Shown: piece by piece, positions 45,891-57,955 of the stretch | How the letters are laid out: each line of letters begins with the position of its first letter | Numbering within the stretch: the stretch's first letter is position 1 | Assembly (NCBI RefSeq): GCF_002934235.1 | Contig: NZ_PTIS01000005.1 | Coordinates: forward strand, 1-64,000 | Direction of reading: 5' to 3' | Source: Clostridium algidicarnis DSM 15099 | GTDB taxonomy: Bacteria; Bacillota; Clostridia; Clostridiales; Clostridiaceae | Length of the DNA: 64,000 nucleotides | The notes under the pieces: model-generated | What the model was told of the DNA's origin: nothing | The model's input: the letters and a program-made list of their open reading frames with translations, nothing else | The model's database searches: none | Made by a program: the position numbers and the translations under genes

Positions 45891-47756
45891 ATGTTTGATT
45901 TTGAATATCAGCTTAAGATATTACCAGATAAACCTGGAGTTTATATAATGAAAAATTCCTTAGGTGAGGTATTATATGTAGGTAAGGCAAAGATACTTAA
46001 AAATAGAGTAAGGCAGTATTTCCAAAGTTCAAAGAACCATTCTGAAAAAGTTAAAGCTATGGTAAGTCACGTAGCTGAATTTGAATATATAGTGACAGAT
46101 TCAGAAATGGAAGCTTTAATATTAGAATGTAACCTTATTAAAAAATATAAGCCTAAATATAATATATTATTAAAGGATGATAAACACTATCCTTTTATAA
46201 AAATAACTACTAATGAGGAATTCCCAAGGGTTTTTGTAACAAGGAGCATGGCAAAGGATGGCAATAAGTATTTTGGACCATACACAGATGTATCAGCTGT
46301 ATATGAAACCATAGAACTTATACAAAAGATCTTTCCTATTAGAAATTGTAAGCTTACAATAAAGGAAGATGGAATTAAGTATAGACCTTGTTTAAACTAC
46401 CAAATAAAGCTTTGCACAGGGCCTTGTGCAGGTTATATCAGTAAAGAAGATTATAAAAAGCTTATAGATGACATAATTGATTTATTAAATGGCAAGAATA
46501 GTAAGATAGTGCAACAACTAAAAAGCGAAATGGATATAGCAGCAGAGGAACTGAAATTTGAAAAGGCAGCATCAGCTAGAGATAAGATGCTAGCTGTAGA
46601 AAAGATTGCAGAAAAACAAAAGATATTCTTAGGTCACTTTGAAAATGAAGATTTTATAAATATGTATGGAGACGAGAAAGACACCTGCATGCAGATATTT
46701 TTCTTTAGAGAAGGAAAGTTAATTGGAAGAGAACACTTTATGCTTGAAGATACTGCAGGATTTAAAGATTCAGAGATAGTATCCCAGTTTATAAAAAGCT
46801 TTTACGGAGGTACTGCCCATATACCTAAAAGTATTTATGTGCCAGAAATAGAAGATGGAGAACTTTTAGAAGAGTGGCTTTCCATAAAAAGAGGTAGCAA
46901 AGTTGAGCTTAAGATTCCTCAAAAGGGAGAAAAAAAGCGACTTTTAGATATGGTAGAAAAAAATGCAAAGCTCACACTAGAGCAATTTAAATCTAAGATG
47001 TTAAGAGATAAAGAAATTCATAAGGTGGCACTTACAGAACTTGCAGATTTGTTAAATTTAGATTATATTCCACATAGGATAGAAAGTTATGATATTTCAA
47101 ATATACAGGGTATGGATTCTGTGGGAAGTATGATAGTATTTGAAGATGGTAGAGCTAAAAATAGCGACTACAGAAGATTTAAGATAAACACTGTAAAAGG
47201 TGCCAATGATTATGAAAGCATGAAAGAAATACTAACTAGAAGATTTAATCGTGGACTATCAGAAGTTAAAAGCATACAAGAGAGAAATATTAAATTAAGT
47301 GAAGGCAAGTTTCATGTATTTCCTGAAATCATAATGATGGATGGAGGAAAAGGTCAAGTAAATATAGCACTAGATGTGCTAAAAGATTTAAATATAAATA
47401 TTCCAGTTTGCGGTATGGTGAAAGATGATAACCACAAAACAAGAGGGCTTATATTTAATAATGAAGAGCTAATAATACCAATGAGTTCTAATGTTATGCA
47501 ACTTATAACAAGGATGCAAGATGAAGTCCATAGATTTGCAATAACTTATCATAGGACTTTAAGAGATAAAAGAATACTTCATTCTATATTAGACGATATA
47601 CCAAACATAGGAGACAAAAGAAGAAAAGAACTTCTCAAAAAATTTAAAGGCATCGATAATATTAAAAATGCAACCTATGAAGAGCTTATAGAAACTCCAT
47701 CTATAGACAAAAGGGCTGCAATTAGTATTATAGAGTTCTTTAAAAATCAGAAATAG
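45891..47756 (+). CDS. uvrC: Excinuclease ABC subunit C
   Basis: A 621-residue dual-incision nuclease: GIY-YIG domain at the N-terminus (PGVYIMKN, then VLYVGKA), UVR motif near 215 ([16 protein letters not shown]), RNase H-like domain (YDISNIQG) and a C-terminal helix-hairpin-helix ([15 protein letters not shown]). Complete length. It sits 3.5 kb from uvrBA, separated by the FHA-rodA-PBP genes. Confidence 0.97.
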   Translation: MFDFEYQLKILPDKPGVYIMKNSLGEVLYVGKAKILKNRVRQYFQSSKNHSEKVKAMVSHVAEFEYIVTDSEMEALILECNLIKKYKPKYNILLKDDKHYPFIKITTNEEFPRVFVTRSMAKDGNKYFGPYTDVSAVYETIELIQKIFPIRNCKLTIKEDGIKYRPCLNYQIKLCTGPCAGYISKEDYKKLIDDIIDLLNGKNSKIVQQLKSEMDIAAEELKFEKAASARDKMLAVEKIAEKQKIFLGHFENEDFINMYGDEKDTCMQIFFFREGKLIGREHFMLEDTAGFKDSEIVSQFIKSFYGGTAHIPKSIYVPEIEDGELLEEWLSIKRGSKVELKIPQKGEKKRLLDMVEKNAKLTLEQFKSKMLRDKEIHKVALTELADLLNLDYIPHRIESYDISNIQGMDSVGSMIVFEDGRAKNSDYRRFKINTVKGANDYESMKEILTRRFNRGLSEVKSIQERNIKLSEGKFHVFPEIIMMDGGKGQVNIALDVLKDLNINIPVCGMVKDDNHKTRGLIFNNEELIIPMSSNVMQLITRMQDEVHRFAITYHRTLRDKRILHSILDDIPNIGDKRRKELLKKFKGIDNIKNATYEELIETPSIDKRAAISIIEFFKNQK

Positions 47757-47773
47757 CAAACAGGAGGAATTTA

Positions 47774-48502
47774 ATGAAATACGTTTTAGATACACATACT
47801 CATACAATAAAAAGTGGGCATGCATACAGCACTATTTTAGAAAATGTAAGATGGGCAGCAGATCATGGGATTAAGCTTTTATGTACCACAGATCATGGTC
47901 CTAAAATGCCAGGAGGACCTCATGAATTTTACTTTTCAAATCTTAGGGTTTTACCATTTTACATGGAGGGCATAATCCACCTTAAGGGCTGCGAAGCTAA
48001 TATAATAGATTTTGATGGTACTTTAGATATATCACCTAGGATTCAATCAAGATTAGATATTATGATAGCAAGCCTTCATGACAATTGTATAACTTCAAGA
48101 GGTAGGGAAGAAAATACAAAGGCTATATTAAGAGTTATGGATAATCCTAATGTAGATATAATAGGTCACCTAGGTAATCCTTCATTTCCAATAATAGAAG
48201 AATTAGTGGTAAAGGCAGCTAAAGAAAAAAATGTTTTAATTGAAATAAATAATAGCTCCTTTAAGTCAAGACCAGGATGCGAAGAAAATTGCATGAAAAT
48301 AGCTTCACTTTGCAGGGATTATAATGTAAATATTGTAATGGGCAGTGATGCTCATATTTGTTATGATATAGGTAAATTTGACAAATCCGAAGAAATATTA
48401 AAAAAAGCAAAGGTGCCAGATGAGCTTATAATGAATTTAGATGAAAAAAGATTAATTAAATATTTAAAATACAAAGGAAAACTTAAAGATTATAACCTAT
48501 AA
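47774..48502 (+). CDS. PHP-family phosphatase (YcdX-like)
   Basis: A 242-residue metal-dependent phosphoesterase of the PHP superfamily. Metal ligands are visible in [25 protein letters not shown], the CEANI segment, ASLHDN, GHLGNP and GSDAHICYD. Substrate unknown. AGGAGGA precedes the ATG. It lies between uvrC and murB. Confidence 0.9.
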   Translation: MKYVLDTHTHTIKSGHAYSTILENVRWAADHGIKLLCTTDHGPKMPGGPHEFYFSNLRVLPFYMEGIIHLKGCEANIIDFDGTLDISPRIQSRLDIMIASLHDNCITSRGREENTKAILRVMDNPNVDIIGHLGNPSFPIIEELVVKAAKEKNVLIEINNSSFKSRPGCEENCMKIASLCRDYNVNIVMGSDAHICYDIGKFDKSEEILKKAKVPDELIMNLDEKRLIKYLKYKGKLKDYNL

Positions 48503-48597
48503 TAGACTAATAAATATAAATATATTATAATATATTTATTGTTATGAAATTAAATAATAAAAACACTATAACATAAGTAAGTTTGAGGAGAAGTAGA

Positions 48598-49512
48598 ATG
48601 AATCATTATAGTTGCTTAATTTCTAAATTAGAAAAGTTATTAGATAAAGAAGACATTTTATTAAATGAATCAATGAAAAACCATACTTATTTCAAAGTAG
48701 GGGGAAAAGCAGATATTTTAATTACCCCAAAAACTACAGAAGAACTAATTGCATCAATAAAGATATGTGATGATGAAAAGACTTTATATTATATCATAGG
48801 CAACGGATCCAATCTATTAGTTAAAGATGGTGGATTTAGAGGAGTTATAATAAAGCTTAGTAAATTAGACAAGATAACTGTAGATGAAGATAAAATAATT
48901 GCTCTTGGAGGAGCAAAGTTAAAAGATATGTCAGGTTGTGCCCTTAAACACAATCTAACAGGCTTTGAATTTGCCTGTGGAATTCCAGGTAGTGTAGGTG
49001 GAGCAGTTACAATGAATGCAGGAGCCTACGATGGGGAAATGGTGAATGTTGTAACAGAAGCAGTGGTTATGGATAAAGATTGCAACATTATAACTTTGAA
49101 AAATGAGGATTTAGAGCTTGGTTATAGAACTAGTGCAGTTATGAAATATAATTACATTGTTCTAAGTGTAACTATAAAGCTTAAAAAGGCAGATCCTTTG
49201 AAGATAAAGGCTAGAATTGATGAACTCACATATAGAAGAGAAGATAAACAGCCCTTAGAATATCCTTCAGCAGGTAGCACATTTAAAAGACCAGAAGGAC
49301 ATTTTGCAGGGAAGCTTATAGAAGATTCTGGACTAAAAGGAACAGTACTTGGAGGGGCAGCGGTATCAGAAAAACACTCAGGATTCATAATAAACAAAAA
49401 AAATGCAACTGCAAAAGATATATTAGATCTTATAGAACTCGTCCAAAAAACTGTATCAAAAAACTTTAATGTAGATTTACATCCAGAGGTTAGAATAATA
49501 GGAGAAGACTAG
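48598..49512 (+). CDS. murB: UDP-N-acetylenolpyruvoylglucosamine reductase MurB
   Basis: A 304-residue FAD enzyme that reduces UDP-GlcNAc-enolpyruvate to UDP-MurNAc. FAD-binding [15 protein letters not shown], substrate region [24 protein letters not shown] and the proton-donating Ser in [10 protein letters not shown]. An in-frame start at 48583 lies inside the ribosome site (GAGGAGAAG), so ATG 48598 is chosen. Type II-like, since it lacks the long E. coli insertion. Confidence 0.96.
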   Translation: MNHYSCLISKLEKLLDKEDILLNESMKNHTYFKVGGKADILITPKTTEELIASIKICDDEKTLYYIIGNGSNLLVKDGGFRGVIIKLSKLDKITVDEDKIIALGGAKLKDMSGCALKHNLTGFEFACGIPGSVGGAVTMNAGAYDGEMVNVVTEAVVMDKDCNIITLKNEDLELGYRTSAVMKYNYIVLSVTIKLKKADPLKIKARIDELTYRREDKQPLEYPSAGSTFKRPEGHFAGKLIEDSGLKGTVLGGAAVSEKHSGFIINKKNATAKDILDLIELVQKTVSKNFNVDLHPEVRIIGED

Positions 49513-49593
49513 AACTAACTACACCTTATTCTTAAAATTTTAGTTTCTAAATTGAGTAGCTTTAAGCTATATTCAATAAGAATATATAAATAA

Positions 49594-49642
49594 GGGGGGT
49601 GAATCTATCTCTTATATGATCTACTTTTATAAGAGGTAGGGG
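49594..49642 (+). promoter_or_regulatory. Hairpin controlling the hisC start
   Basis: GGGGGGTG (from 49594) is separated from the ATG at 49646 by a 12-bp hairpin (49605-49616 with 49628-49639, one G-U). A second ribosome-like GAGG (49634-49637) lies inside the stem's 3' arm. The structure could hide the near site or bring the far one close. No T-box or histidine leader peptide was found. Confidence 0.5.
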
Positions 49643-49645
49643 ATT

Positions 49646-50734
49646 ATGAGTTATTCTATCAGAAAAGAAGTACTAAACGTTGAAAAGTATGTGGCTGGAA
49701 AGCCTATTAGTGAGGTAAAAAGAGAGCTTGGATTGGATAGTGTTATAAAACTTGCATCTAATGAAAATCCATTAGGTTGTTCTCCTAAAGCTAAAGAAGT
49801 TATCAAAAACATGATAAATGATTCGGCACTTTATCCTGATTCAGCTAGTTATGAGCTAAAGCTTGCCCTAAGTAAAAAGTTAAATGTTAATAAGGATCAA
49901 ATATTTTGTGGCGCAGGCTCAGACTCATTAATAAAGGTTTTATGTAATACCCTTTTATCAGAAGATGATGAAAGTATAATGGCAAATGTTACCTTCCCAA
50001 GATATGATACTAACACAAGACTTATGGGAGCTAAATCCATAAAGATACCTATGAAAAACAACGGACTAGACATTGAAGCTATGGTAGATGCAATAACAGA
50101 TAAGACAAAGATAATTTGGTTTTGTAATCCTAACAATCCTACAGGAAATATATTCAAAAAAGAAGAATTTGACAAGGTTTTAAAAAGAATACCAGAAAGA
50201 GTTATTATAGTGATGGACGAGGCTTACGTTGAATATGTAGAATCTGATGATTTCCCAGATTCCATAGAACTTTTAAAAGAAAATCCTAACATAATAGTAT
50301 TAAGAACATTTTCTAAGGCTTATGGACTTGCTTCACTGAGATGTGGATATGGAGTTGCAACAGAAGAATTAGTAGGATATTTAAATAGAGTAATTAATCC
50401 TTTTGATGTGAATCTTTTTGCTCAAAATGCTGCTATTGCTGCTCTTTTAGATGAAGAATTCCTAAATAAGGTATGTGAAACTAATCATGAAGAAAAGATC
50501 TTTTTATATGATGAATTCGAAAAAATGAAATTAGATTATATAAAAACTCATACTAACTTTATTATGGTGAACTTAAATAGAGATGATAAACCAATATATG
50601 ATGCACTTCTAAAAAAAGGCATAATAATAAGACCAGGGTTTTTACTAGACATGCCTCAGTGGTTAAGAATAACTATTGGAACTAGAGATCAAAATGAAAA
50701 GATGATTAAAGCATTAAAAGAGGTCATGGGATAA
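49646..50734 (+). CDS. hisC: Histidinol-phosphate aminotransferase
   Basis: A 362-residue PLP aminotransferase of fold type I. NPNNPTGN and the PLP lysine in TFSKAYGLASLRCGYG are visible, and the C-terminus has the substrate Arg region (PQWLRITIGT). It converts imidazole acetol-phosphate to histidinol phosphate and may also act on aromatic amino acids. No other his genes are adjacent, and a terminator follows. Confidence 0.9.
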   Translation: MSYSIRKEVLNVEKYVAGKPISEVKRELGLDSVIKLASNENPLGCSPKAKEVIKNMINDSALYPDSASYELKLALSKKLNVNKDQIFCGAGSDSLIKVLCNTLLSEDDESIMANVTFPRYDTNTRLMGAKSIKIPMKNNGLDIEAMVDAITDKTKIIWFCNPNNPTGNIFKKEEFDKVLKRIPERVIIVMDEAYVEYVESDDFPDSIELLKENPNIIVLRTFSKAYGLASLRCGYGVATEELVGYLNRVINPFDVNLFAQNAAIAALLDEEFLNKVCETNHEEKIFLYDEFEKMKLDYIKTHTNFIMVNLNRDDKPIYDALLKKGIIIRPGFLLDMPQWLRITIGTRDQNEKMIKALKEVMG

Positions 50735-50794
50735 AATTAAAATAAAAGTATATATGAGATTAAACTGTTACTTTTAGAGGCATTTAAGCTTTAA

Positions 50795-50850
50795 AATAGA
50801 CTTTGTTACTATAAATATTTATTATTGTAGTAGCATAGTCTATTTTTTTT
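50795..50850 (+). terminator. Terminator of hisC
   Basis: AATAGACT (50795-50802) pairs with AGTCTATT (50837-50844), with further pairing inside (TTACTA/TAGTA), then a run of eight T. Confidence 0.85.
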
Positions 50851-50941
50851 AGATTAACATAATATAGATACTTTAAATTATTATAAATAAGAGCCATATG
50901 TGTTATAATAAATTTAATTAGCAGGGTATGGGAGTGATACT

Positions 50942-51826
50942 ATGAGATTTTTAATTGTGACAGGCTTATCAGGAGCAGGAAAAAGTGAAGCAACGAGAAA
51001 TTTAGAGGATTTAGGCTATTTTTGCGTAGATAATTTACCACCAACTTTGATACCTAAATTTGCAGAGGTTTGTATACAAAGTCAAGGTAAACTTGAAAAA
51101 ATAGCATTGGTTATCGATATACGAGGAGGTCTGTTTTTTGATGCCCTTTTCGAAAGTTTAGTATATCTTAAGAAAAATGATTTTAAATATGAAATATTAT
51201 TTCTAGAGGCCACAGATGAGGTTTTAGTAAAAAGATTCAAGGAATCTAGAAGAAGTCATCCTTTAGCAAAGGATGGAAGACTAACTAAGGGCATAGCTCT
51301 TGAGCGAGGTAGACTAAAAGAGGTAAAAGAAAAATCAGATAATATTATCGATACTTCAAATTTATCCATAAAAGAGCTTCGTGAAAAGATAAATTCTATT
51401 TATGGAGATGGAGGAGATAAATCCAAATATTTAAGTATCACTATACTTTCTTTTGGATTTAAGTATGGGATACCTTTAGATGCTGATTTAGTTTTTGATG
51501 TAAGATTTATACCTAATCCCTTTTATATACCTGAACTAAAAAAGTTTTCAGGACTTGATAATCAGGTTAAAGAATATGTATTAAAACATGATGAAACAAA
51601 AGGTTTTGTAAGTAGACTTGAAGATATGCTGGAATTTCTAATACCAAACTATATAAAGGAAGGAAAAAAGCAACTCATTGTTGCCATAGGTTGTACAGGT
51701 GGAAGACATAGATCTGTAGCTATATCTAGACTTATATATGATAACTTGGTAAGTGAAGGAATAAATGCCAACATAGATCATCGAGATATAAATGAAGATA
51801 CAAATAAAGGTGGAAAAAGGTTATGA
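50942..51826 (+). CDS. rapZ: RNase adapter / nucleotide-binding protein RapZ (YvcJ)
   Basis: A 294-residue protein with Walker A GLSGAGKS at 8-15, CVDNLPP, and the C-terminal [10 protein letters not shown] motif. In E. coli RapZ directs RNase E to a small RNA that controls GlmS; in Firmicutes YvcJ binds nucleotides and influences competence. Start of the conserved rapZ-yvcK-whiA operon; its TGA overlaps the yvcK ATG (ATGA). Confidence 0.95.
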   Translation: MRFLIVTGLSGAGKSEATRNLEDLGYFCVDNLPPTLIPKFAEVCIQSQGKLEKIALVIDIRGGLFFDALFESLVYLKKNDFKYEILFLEATDEVLVKRFKESRRSHPLAKDGRLTKGIALERGRLKEVKEKSDNIIDTSNLSIKELREKINSIYGDGGDKSKYLSITILSFGFKYGIPLDADLVFDVRFIPNPFYIPELKKFSGLDNQVKEYVLKHDETKGFVSRLEDMLEFLIPNYIKEGKKQLIVAIGCTGGRHRSVAISRLIYDNLVSEGINANIDHRDINEDTNKGGKRL

Positions 51827-53163
51827 AATTTAGAGATTGGCTAAGACCTGGTATAAAGGTAAAGAGGTGGGTTGTTTTTGCTATATTTGGGATCATCCTT
51901 ATTATATTTGGCTTGAATGAGCTTTCTAGACATATGCTTTATAACTGGTACTATAAAGGCTTTTATATACTACTTAATGTAACAGGTATTTTTATCTTAT
52001 ATATATCTGTAACAGAAGGTATAAAGTCTATAATGGCACTTATAAATAGCGGATATCTGAAATTTTCTATAGACTCAAAAAAATTAGAAAGTTTGATTTA
52101 TGAAAAACGATTACTTGTTAAAGGGCCTAAGATAGTTGTAATCGGAGGTGGTACAGGACTCTCTACTATGCTTAGAGGTCTTAAGTATTACACCTCTAAT
52201 ATTACAGCCATAGTAACTGTAGCAGATGATGGTGGAGGCTCAGGAGACCTTAGGGAAGATCTTGGAATTCTGCCACCGGGAGACATAAGGAACTGTATTT
52301 TAGCCTTGGCAGATACAGAGCCACTAATGGAAGAACTTTTGCAATATAGGTTTGAAGAAGGAAGACTTAAAGATCAAAGTTTTGGAAATTTATTTTTAGC
52401 AGCTATGGATGGTATTTCAGATAACTTTGAAGAAGCTGTTAAAAAGATGAGTTCAGTTTTAGCAGTTACAGGAAAGGTTATGCCAGTAACTCTAGAAAAC
52501 ATGGTTCTTAAGTGCGAACTTAAAAATGGTAACATTGTAAAAGGGGAATCAAATATACCAAAAGAGGCAATAAGTCAAAAAAGTTCTATTAGTAAAATTA
52601 TGATTGAACCAAAGGATGCTAAGGCCTTAGTAGATTCTGTGGAGGCCATAAAAACTGCAGATGCTATAATACTCGGACCTGGAAGTCTATATACTAGTGT
52701 AATTCCAAATTTATTGGTAAAAGATATAGGAGAGGCGATCAAGAAAACTTCTGCTATTAAAATATATGTTTCTAACATAATGACTCAACCTGGTGAAACA
52801 GATGACTACACTGTAGTTGATCATGTTAAAGCTATTATTGACCATTCCTATGATGGAGTAATTGATTATGTAATTGCAAATATAGGAGAAATAGGAAAGG
52901 AACTTGAAGAAAAGTATTTAGAGGAAAAATCTAAATTAGTAACTAAAGATGAAAAAGAACTTGAAAAGTTAAATATAAAATTAATAGAATCTGATTTTGT
53001 AAAGACAACAAAAGGACTTATAAGACACGATTCTGAAAAGTTAGCTTCTGTAATAGTAGAAACTATAATGGATAAAAAGTTATTTTATGATAGAAAGAAG
53101 ATAATTGAGTACTTCTATCTTTCAGAAAGATTAAAGCAAAAGCAAAATCAAAAGAAAAAGTAG
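51823..53163 (+). CDS. yvcK: Gluconeogenesis factor YvcK (CofD-like)
   Basis: A 446-residue protein with two N-terminal membrane helices (about 18-65) followed by a CofD-like Rossmann domain ([31 protein letters not shown]). YvcK proteins bind UDP-GlcNAc and support cell-wall growth on gluconeogenic carbon. The membrane-anchored form is common in clostridia. 4-bp overlap with rapZ. Confidence 0.94.
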   Translation: MKFRDWLRPGIKVKRWVVFAIFGIILIIFGLNELSRHMLYNWYYKGFYILLNVTGIFILYISVTEGIKSIMALINSGYLKFSIDSKKLESLIYEKRLLVKGPKIVVIGGGTGLSTMLRGLKYYTSNITAIVTVADDGGGSGDLREDLGILPPGDIRNCILALADTEPLMEELLQYRFEEGRLKDQSFGNLFLAAMDGISDNFEEAVKKMSSVLAVTGKVMPVTLENMVLKCELKNGNIVKGESNIPKEAISQKSSISKIMIEPKDAKALVDSVEAIKTADAIILGPGSLYTSVIPNLLVKDIGEAIKKTSAIKIYVSNIMTQPGETDDYTVVDHVKAIIDHSYDGVIDYVIANIGEIGKELEEKYLEEKSKLVTKDEKELEKLNIKLIESDFVKTTKGLIRHDSEKLASVIVETIMDKKLFYDRKKIIEYFYLSERLKQKQNQKKK

Positions 53164-53180
53164 AATTAGGAGAATGAGAT

Positions 53181-54134
53181 ATGTCGTTTTCATCACAGGT
53201 AAAAGGTGAGCTATGTAGAATTGAAAAGGTAACAAAGGAAGAAGCTTTAGCACAAATATCAGCTATAATGAAGGTCAGTGGGACGCTTACATTTGCTGGG
53301 AATAAGCAACTTAGCTTTAAAATAGCAACAGAAAATCCAGCTACAGCAAGATTGATATTTACATTATTAAAAGAATATTTTAAGATACATGCAAGGCTTT
53401 TAGTGAAAAAAAGTAATTCCTTAAAGAAAAATAATTTATATATTGTAATGATTACAGAAGAAATGGGAGTAAGAAGCTTTTTGAAACTTTCTAGTATATT
53501 AAAAGAAGAAGAAGGAGTAATATCCTTAGATTATGGAATAAAAGAAGAGTTAGTTAAAGAGGATACTGCTCGTAAAGCATATATAAGAGGAGCATTTTTA
53601 GGAGGGGGAAGCATAAGTAACCCTGAAAAGACTTATCACCTAGAATTTGTAACTCATAACATAGAGTACGCAGAGGATTTAAGTAATCTTATAAATACCT
53701 ATGGCCTAAACTCTAAATTTATACAAAGAAAAAATAGTTATATAGTATATATTAAAGAGGGAGAACAAATAGTAGACTTATTAAATATAATAGGCGCCCA
53801 TAATTCCTTATTAGAACTTGAAAATATTAGAATAATGAAGGAAATGAGAAATAATGTAAATAGACTTGTTAACTGCGAAACAGCTAACCTTAGTAAGACA
53901 GTTAATGCAGCTGTAAGACAGGTAGAATGTATTAACTTTATTGAAAGTGAAATAGGACTTGGCAGACTTCCTAAAAATTTAAGAGAAATTGCAGAACTAA
54001 GATTAAAATTTCCAGATGAATCCTTAAAGGAGCTTGGTGAAATGTTAGTACCACCTGTAGGAAAATCAGGAATAAATCATAGACTAAGAAAAATAGAAAA
54101 AATAGCAGAAGAATTAAGAAAAGAAGGAAGGTAA
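53181..54134 (+). CDS. whiA: DNA-binding protein WhiA
   Basis: A 317-residue protein with an N-terminal LAGLIDADG-like fold (AYIRGAFLGGGSISNPEK) and a C-terminal HTH (LKELGEMLVPPVGKSGINHRLRK). It affects division and chromosome segregation in Bacillus and sporulation in Streptomyces. Third gene of the rapZ-yvcK-whiA operon. Confidence 0.96.
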   Translation: MSFSSQVKGELCRIEKVTKEEALAQISAIMKVSGTLTFAGNKQLSFKIATENPATARLIFTLLKEYFKIHARLLVKKSNSLKKNNLYIVMITEEMGVRSFLKLSSILKEEEGVISLDYGIKEELVKEDTARKAYIRGAFLGGGSISNPEKTYHLEFVTHNIEYAEDLSNLINTYGLNSKFIQRKNSYIVYIKEGEQIVDLLNIIGAHNSLLELENIRIMKEMRNNVNRLVNCETANLSKTVNAAVRQVECINFIESEIGLGRLPKNLREIAELRLKFPDESLKELGEMLVPPVGKSGINHRLRKIEKIAEELRKEGR

Positions 54135-54136
54135 AC

Positions 54137-55438
54137 ATGTCTAAGCATAGCAAAACTGTTGATTATATACTTTCATTAGAACCAGGGCATAAGATATCAG
54201 TTAGAGGCATAGCAATTGAACTTGGCATTAGTGAAGGTACTGCATATAAGGCTATAAAAGAATGTGATGAAAAGGGTATAGTATCCACCATACCTAGAGT
54301 AGGCACTATTAGAGTTGATAAATTAAAAAGGAAAAAAAGTGAATCTTTAACCTTTGCTGACGTAGTTAATATAGTTGGAGGCAGTATAATAGCTGGAAGA
54401 AGCGGTATACATAAATCCCTAAAAAAGCTAGCCATAGGAGCTATGACTATAGAGGCTATGTCTAAATATATAGAACAAGGATCACTTCTTATAGTTGGAA
54501 ATCGCGACCTTGCACAAGAATTAGCTCTTAATAATGGAGCCGCAGTACTTATAACAGGTGGATTTCAGTGCAATGAAAAAGTAAAAAGATTAGCAGATGA
54601 AAAGTCCTTACCTATTATTTCCTCTAAATATGATAGTTTCATTACCGCCACTATGATAAATAAGGCCATGACTGAAAATACCATGAAGAAAGATATTATA
54701 TTAGTGGAAGACATAATGAAAAAGGATCCCTATTATTTAAAGGTAAATCATACCCTAAATGATTGGAAGAAGATGGTTAGTGACACCAACTTTGTAAGGT
54801 ATCCAGTGGTAGATGAACATATGAAGGTTGTAGGTATAATAACATCTAAAGATTTATCTTTAGATGTAGATATAAATCAGCCCATAGGAAAGATAATGTC
54901 TAAAAATCCTATAACAGTGACACCAAAGACTACAGTTGCCTATGCAGCTTATGTTATGGGACTTGAAGATATTGAACTTTGCCCCGTAATAGATGGGAAA
55001 AAGCTTATAGGCATAATAAAAAGAGATGATGTTACAGACACCTTTGCATATATGACAAGGCAGCCTCAAAGGTCAGAAAGCCTAGAAGAATTAATATTAG
55101 CAAATTTTGAATATGAAGTTATAGGAGATAAAACTATATTTACAGGTAATATAGCATCGGAGATGATAGATTCCATTGGAACAGCTTCTTGGAGTTCTCT
55201 TAATATGCTATTATCAGCAGCAGCTATTACAGCTTTAAGAGAAAGAGATATAAATGTTTCTGTAGATAATATAAGCACTTATTTCATGAAACCACTTCAA
55301 CTAGATACTAAAGTTACCTTAGAAGCAGACATAGTTGATATGGGAAGAAATTACTGCAAGGTAGAAGTTAATATGATAAATTTTAAAAGACAGCTTATAG
55401 GTAAGAGCATGTTATCAGCAAAAATGTTAGGAAATTAA
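54137..55438 (+). CDS. YtoI-like HTH-DRTGG-CBS-hotdog protein
   Basis: A 433-residue multidomain protein: N-terminal HTH (1-60), DRTGG domain (about 65-175; LIVGNRDLAQELALNNGAAVLITGG), two CBS domains (about 190-310) and a C-terminal hotdog domain (about 320-433). This is the YtoI architecture. It is predicted to sense a nucleotide through CBS, perhaps a cyclic dinucleotide, and regulate transcription; no ligand is proved by sequence. It is 2 bp after whiA, so part of the same transcript. Confidence 0.88.
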   Translation: MSKHSKTVDYILSLEPGHKISVRGIAIELGISEGTAYKAIKECDEKGIVSTIPRVGTIRVDKLKRKKSESLTFADVVNIVGGSIIAGRSGIHKSLKKLAIGAMTIEAMSKYIEQGSLLIVGNRDLAQELALNNGAAVLITGGFQCNEKVKRLADEKSLPIISSKYDSFITATMINKAMTENTMKKDIILVEDIMKKDPYYLKVNHTLNDWKKMVSDTNFVRYPVVDEHMKVVGIITSKDLSLDVDINQPIGKIMSKNPITVTPKTTVAYAAYVMGLEDIELCPVIDGKKLIGIIKRDDVTDTFAYMTRQPQRSESLEELILANFEYEVIGDKTIFTGNIASEMIDSIGTASWSSLNMLLSAAAITALRERDINVSVDNISTYFMKPLQLDTKVTLEADIVDMGRNYCKVEVNMINFKRQLIGKSMLSAKMLGN

Positions 55439-55449
55439 AGGAGGATATT

Positions 55450-55734
55450 ATGTTTACTCATATAGTGTTATTTAAATTAAAAAACGCCACAAAAGAAAAC
55501 ATGGAAGAGGCTAATTTAATATTAAGTTCTATGGAAGGCAAGATAGAAGAACTTAAATATCTTGAGGTAGGCGTGGATATCATACGAAGTGAAAGATCTT
55601 ATGATATAGCATTAATAACAAGATTTAATAGTAAAGAAGACATGGATAAGTACCAAGTAAGTGAGTACCATGTAAATCATGTACTAAAGAATTTAAAACC
55701 ATTGCTTCAATCATCAGTTGCATTAGATTACTAA
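55450..55734 (+). CDS. Dabb-family (stress-responsive A/B barrel) protein
   Basis: A 94-residue ferredoxin-like dimeric barrel protein opening MFTHIVLFKLK and containing the family tail YQVSEYHVNHV. Function unknown in bacteria. AAAGGAGGA precedes the start, 11 nt after the YtoI-like gene, so it likely ends that operon. Confidence 0.9.
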   Translation: MFTHIVLFKLKNATKENMEEANLILSSMEGKIEELKYLEVGVDIIRSERSYDIALITRFNSKEDMDKYQVSEYHVNHVLKNLKPLLQSSVALDY

Positions 55735-55791
55735 TTGTAAGTGAAAAGGTTTTTATATTAACATAATGTTAGACATAATGGAGGGGTTATA

Positions 55792-57804
55792 ATGAATGAA
55801 AAAAAGAGGTCAAGTATTAAGGTAAGAATGGTAATAAGCCTTGTTTTATTAATAGCAATAGTTTGTGGTTCTCTTGGGGCTACATCTTTTAGCAGAAGTA
55901 AGAAAGCTGTAACTGAAACAGCTCAAAATTTAATGGAAACTTTGAGTAAACAAATGGCAACTAATATTCAAGGGGATATAAAAAGTAAGTATCAATTATT
56001 AGAAGCAGTAGCTAATGATAGTGATGTTAAAGATTTTGATATTAAATTTGATGAAAAGAAAGTTATATTAGAAGAAGAGGTTAAAGCTCATGGACATATG
56101 ACTATAGGCATATCAAATTTATCAGGAGATATAAACTACACTAATGGAATAACAGAGAACATAAAAGGTACGGATTATTTTCAAAGGGCTCTTAGAAGTG
56201 AAAATGCAGTGTCTGAACCTTTTGTAACTAAAACAGGTAATAATGAGTTAGTTATGGCCTATGCTGTGCCTATAAAGAATAACAATAATGTGGTAGGGGT
56301 ATTAGTAGCATTAAGAGACGGAAATGAAATTGCAAAATTAAACGATACAGTTGAATTTGGAAAAACTGGACGAGCTTATGTTATTGGAAAAAATGGTGAT
56401 GTAATTGCTCATGAAGATAAAGAAAAGGTTATAAGCAAAGAAAATACCATAGCATTACAAGCGCAAGATAAAGATTTAGTTAGTAGAGCTATGATTGAAC
56501 AAAAGATGGTAGATAGAGAAAGCGGAATAGGAAAGTATACATATGGGGGTATGAGTAAGTATATGGCTTATGCTCCAATTAAAGATACAGATTGGTCCTT
56601 AGGGGTATATGCTGAAGAAAAAGATGTTTTAAGTAGTCTTGATGCACTTAAAATCAGTATAGCTATAGTATCTTTAGCATTCATAATTTTAGCTATAGTT
56701 GTTATCTGGTTGTTGTCTGATAAGCTAGCTAAAAGTTTGAATAATATAAAAGAATATATAAATGTAATGGCTACTGGAGACTTTAGTATGGATGTGCCAC
56801 AAAAACATCAAGATAAAAAAGATGAAACAGGCATTATGGCAAGAGCACTTCAAACAAGTAAGGATTCTGTAGGTAAGATGATATCTAATATAAAGAAAAA
56901 CTCTAATGATATACAGGGCAGCTCTAAAGATTTAGTTAAAGTTTCTGAAGAATTTAATGAAAGCTCTCAAAATATATATGCAGCTATAGACCAAGTAGCA
57001 GAAGGAGCTTCTCAGCAGGCTCAAGATTTAGTATCTATAGTTGATATGTTAGAAAACTTTAGTGTAGGCTTAGAGGCAATGAATGGATCTATTGGTGAAA
57101 TAGACTCCTTATCTGAAGGTATAAGTAAAAAGGCAGATGTAAGTAATGAAGATATGTTGAAGATAACAGCATCTTTAGATGAATTAGTAAATAATTTCAG
57201 CGGATTTACAATGAAGATATCAAAGATGAGTGAGAGCATAGAAAAAGTAAATGAAATAACAGATTTAATTAATAATATAGCAGAACAAACTAATTTACTT
57301 GCACTAAATGCAGCTATTGAAGCAGCTAGAGCAGGAGAAGCTGGAAGAGGTTTTGCTGTAGTTGCAGAAGAAATAAGAAACCTAGCAGAAAAGAGCAAAG
57401 AATCTTCAACTACAATTTATGATCTTGTTAGAAATGTATTAGAAGATGCCAATATTATTGAAAATGGTACAACTGAAATGAATTCCAAGCTTCAAGAACA
57501 AAAGGTTAGTATAGAAAATAGCATGGAATCATTTAAATCTATATCCACTTCAATGATAACAATTACCCCTAAAATAAATTTACTTACCGAAGGCTTTGAA
57601 CAGCTTAACGAAAAGAAAAAAGACATACTATATAAGACAGAGGCAATATCCGCTATTTCCGAAGAAATATCAGCATCCTCAGAAGAAATAGCAGCATCTA
57701 GTGAGCAAATGGCTGAAACTAGTAAAGAAATGCACACTTCAGTAACCTCTTTAAGTGACAAAACCAATGAAATGAGTGAAGAAGTAAATAAGTTTAAGAT
57801 TTAA
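55792..57804 (+). CDS. Methyl-accepting chemotaxis protein
   Basis: A 670-residue receptor: cytoplasmic start, TM1 (about 13-32), extracellular dCache-like domain (about 35-280), TM2 (about 285-308), HAMP, then the long signalling coiled coil. The hairpin tip [30 protein letters not shown] (reported in part: tip core [11 protein letters not shown]) is fully conserved, so it should couple to CheA/CheW. No ligand can be named. GGAGGGG upstream; monocistronic with a terminator. Confidence 0.95.
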   Translation: MNEKKRSSIKVRMVISLVLLIAIVCGSLGATSFSRSKKAVTETAQNLMETLSKQMATNIQGDIKSKYQLLEAVANDSDVKDFDIKFDEKKVILEEEVKAHGHMTIGISNLSGDINYTNGITENIKGTDYFQRALRSENAVSEPFVTKTGNNELVMAYAVPIKNNNNVVGVLVALRDGNEIAKLNDTVEFGKTGRAYVIGKNGDVIAHEDKEKVISKENTIALQAQDKDLVSRAMIEQKMVDRESGIGKYTYGGMSKYMAYAPIKDTDWSLGVYAEEKDVLSSLDALKISIAIVSLAFIILAIVVIWLLSDKLAKSLNNIKEYINVMATGDFSMDVPQKHQDKKDETGIMARALQTSKDSVGKMISNIKKNSNDIQGSSKDLVKVSEEFNESSQNIYAAIDQVAEGASQQAQDLVSIVDMLENFSVGLEAMNGSIGEIDSLSEGISKKADVSNEDMLKITASLDELVNNFSGFTMKISKMSESIEKVNEITDLINNIAEQTNLLALNAAIEAARAGEAGRGFAVVAEEIRNLAEKSKESSTTIYDLVRNVLEDANIIENGTTEMNSKLQEQKVSIENSMESFKSISTSMITITPKINLLTEGFEQLNEKKKDILYKTEAISAISEEISASSEEIAASSEQMAETSKEMHTSVTSLSDKTNEMSEEVNKFKI

Positions 57805-57856
57805 TAAAAAATATAGAAGATATATTTTTTAAATAAACAAATACAAATATATAAAA

Positions 57857-57897
57857 GATACCCTTATACCATATTTATGATATAAGGGTATCTTTTT
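57857..57897 (+). terminator. Terminator of the chemotaxis receptor gene
   Basis: GATACCCTTAT (57857-57867) pairs with ATAAGGGTATC (57882-57892), followed by TTTTT. Confidence 0.9.
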
Positions 57898-57955
57898 AGT
57901 TCCTTTAAAAAATATACATTTATAAGTTAACAATAATTAAATTTATAAATTACCG

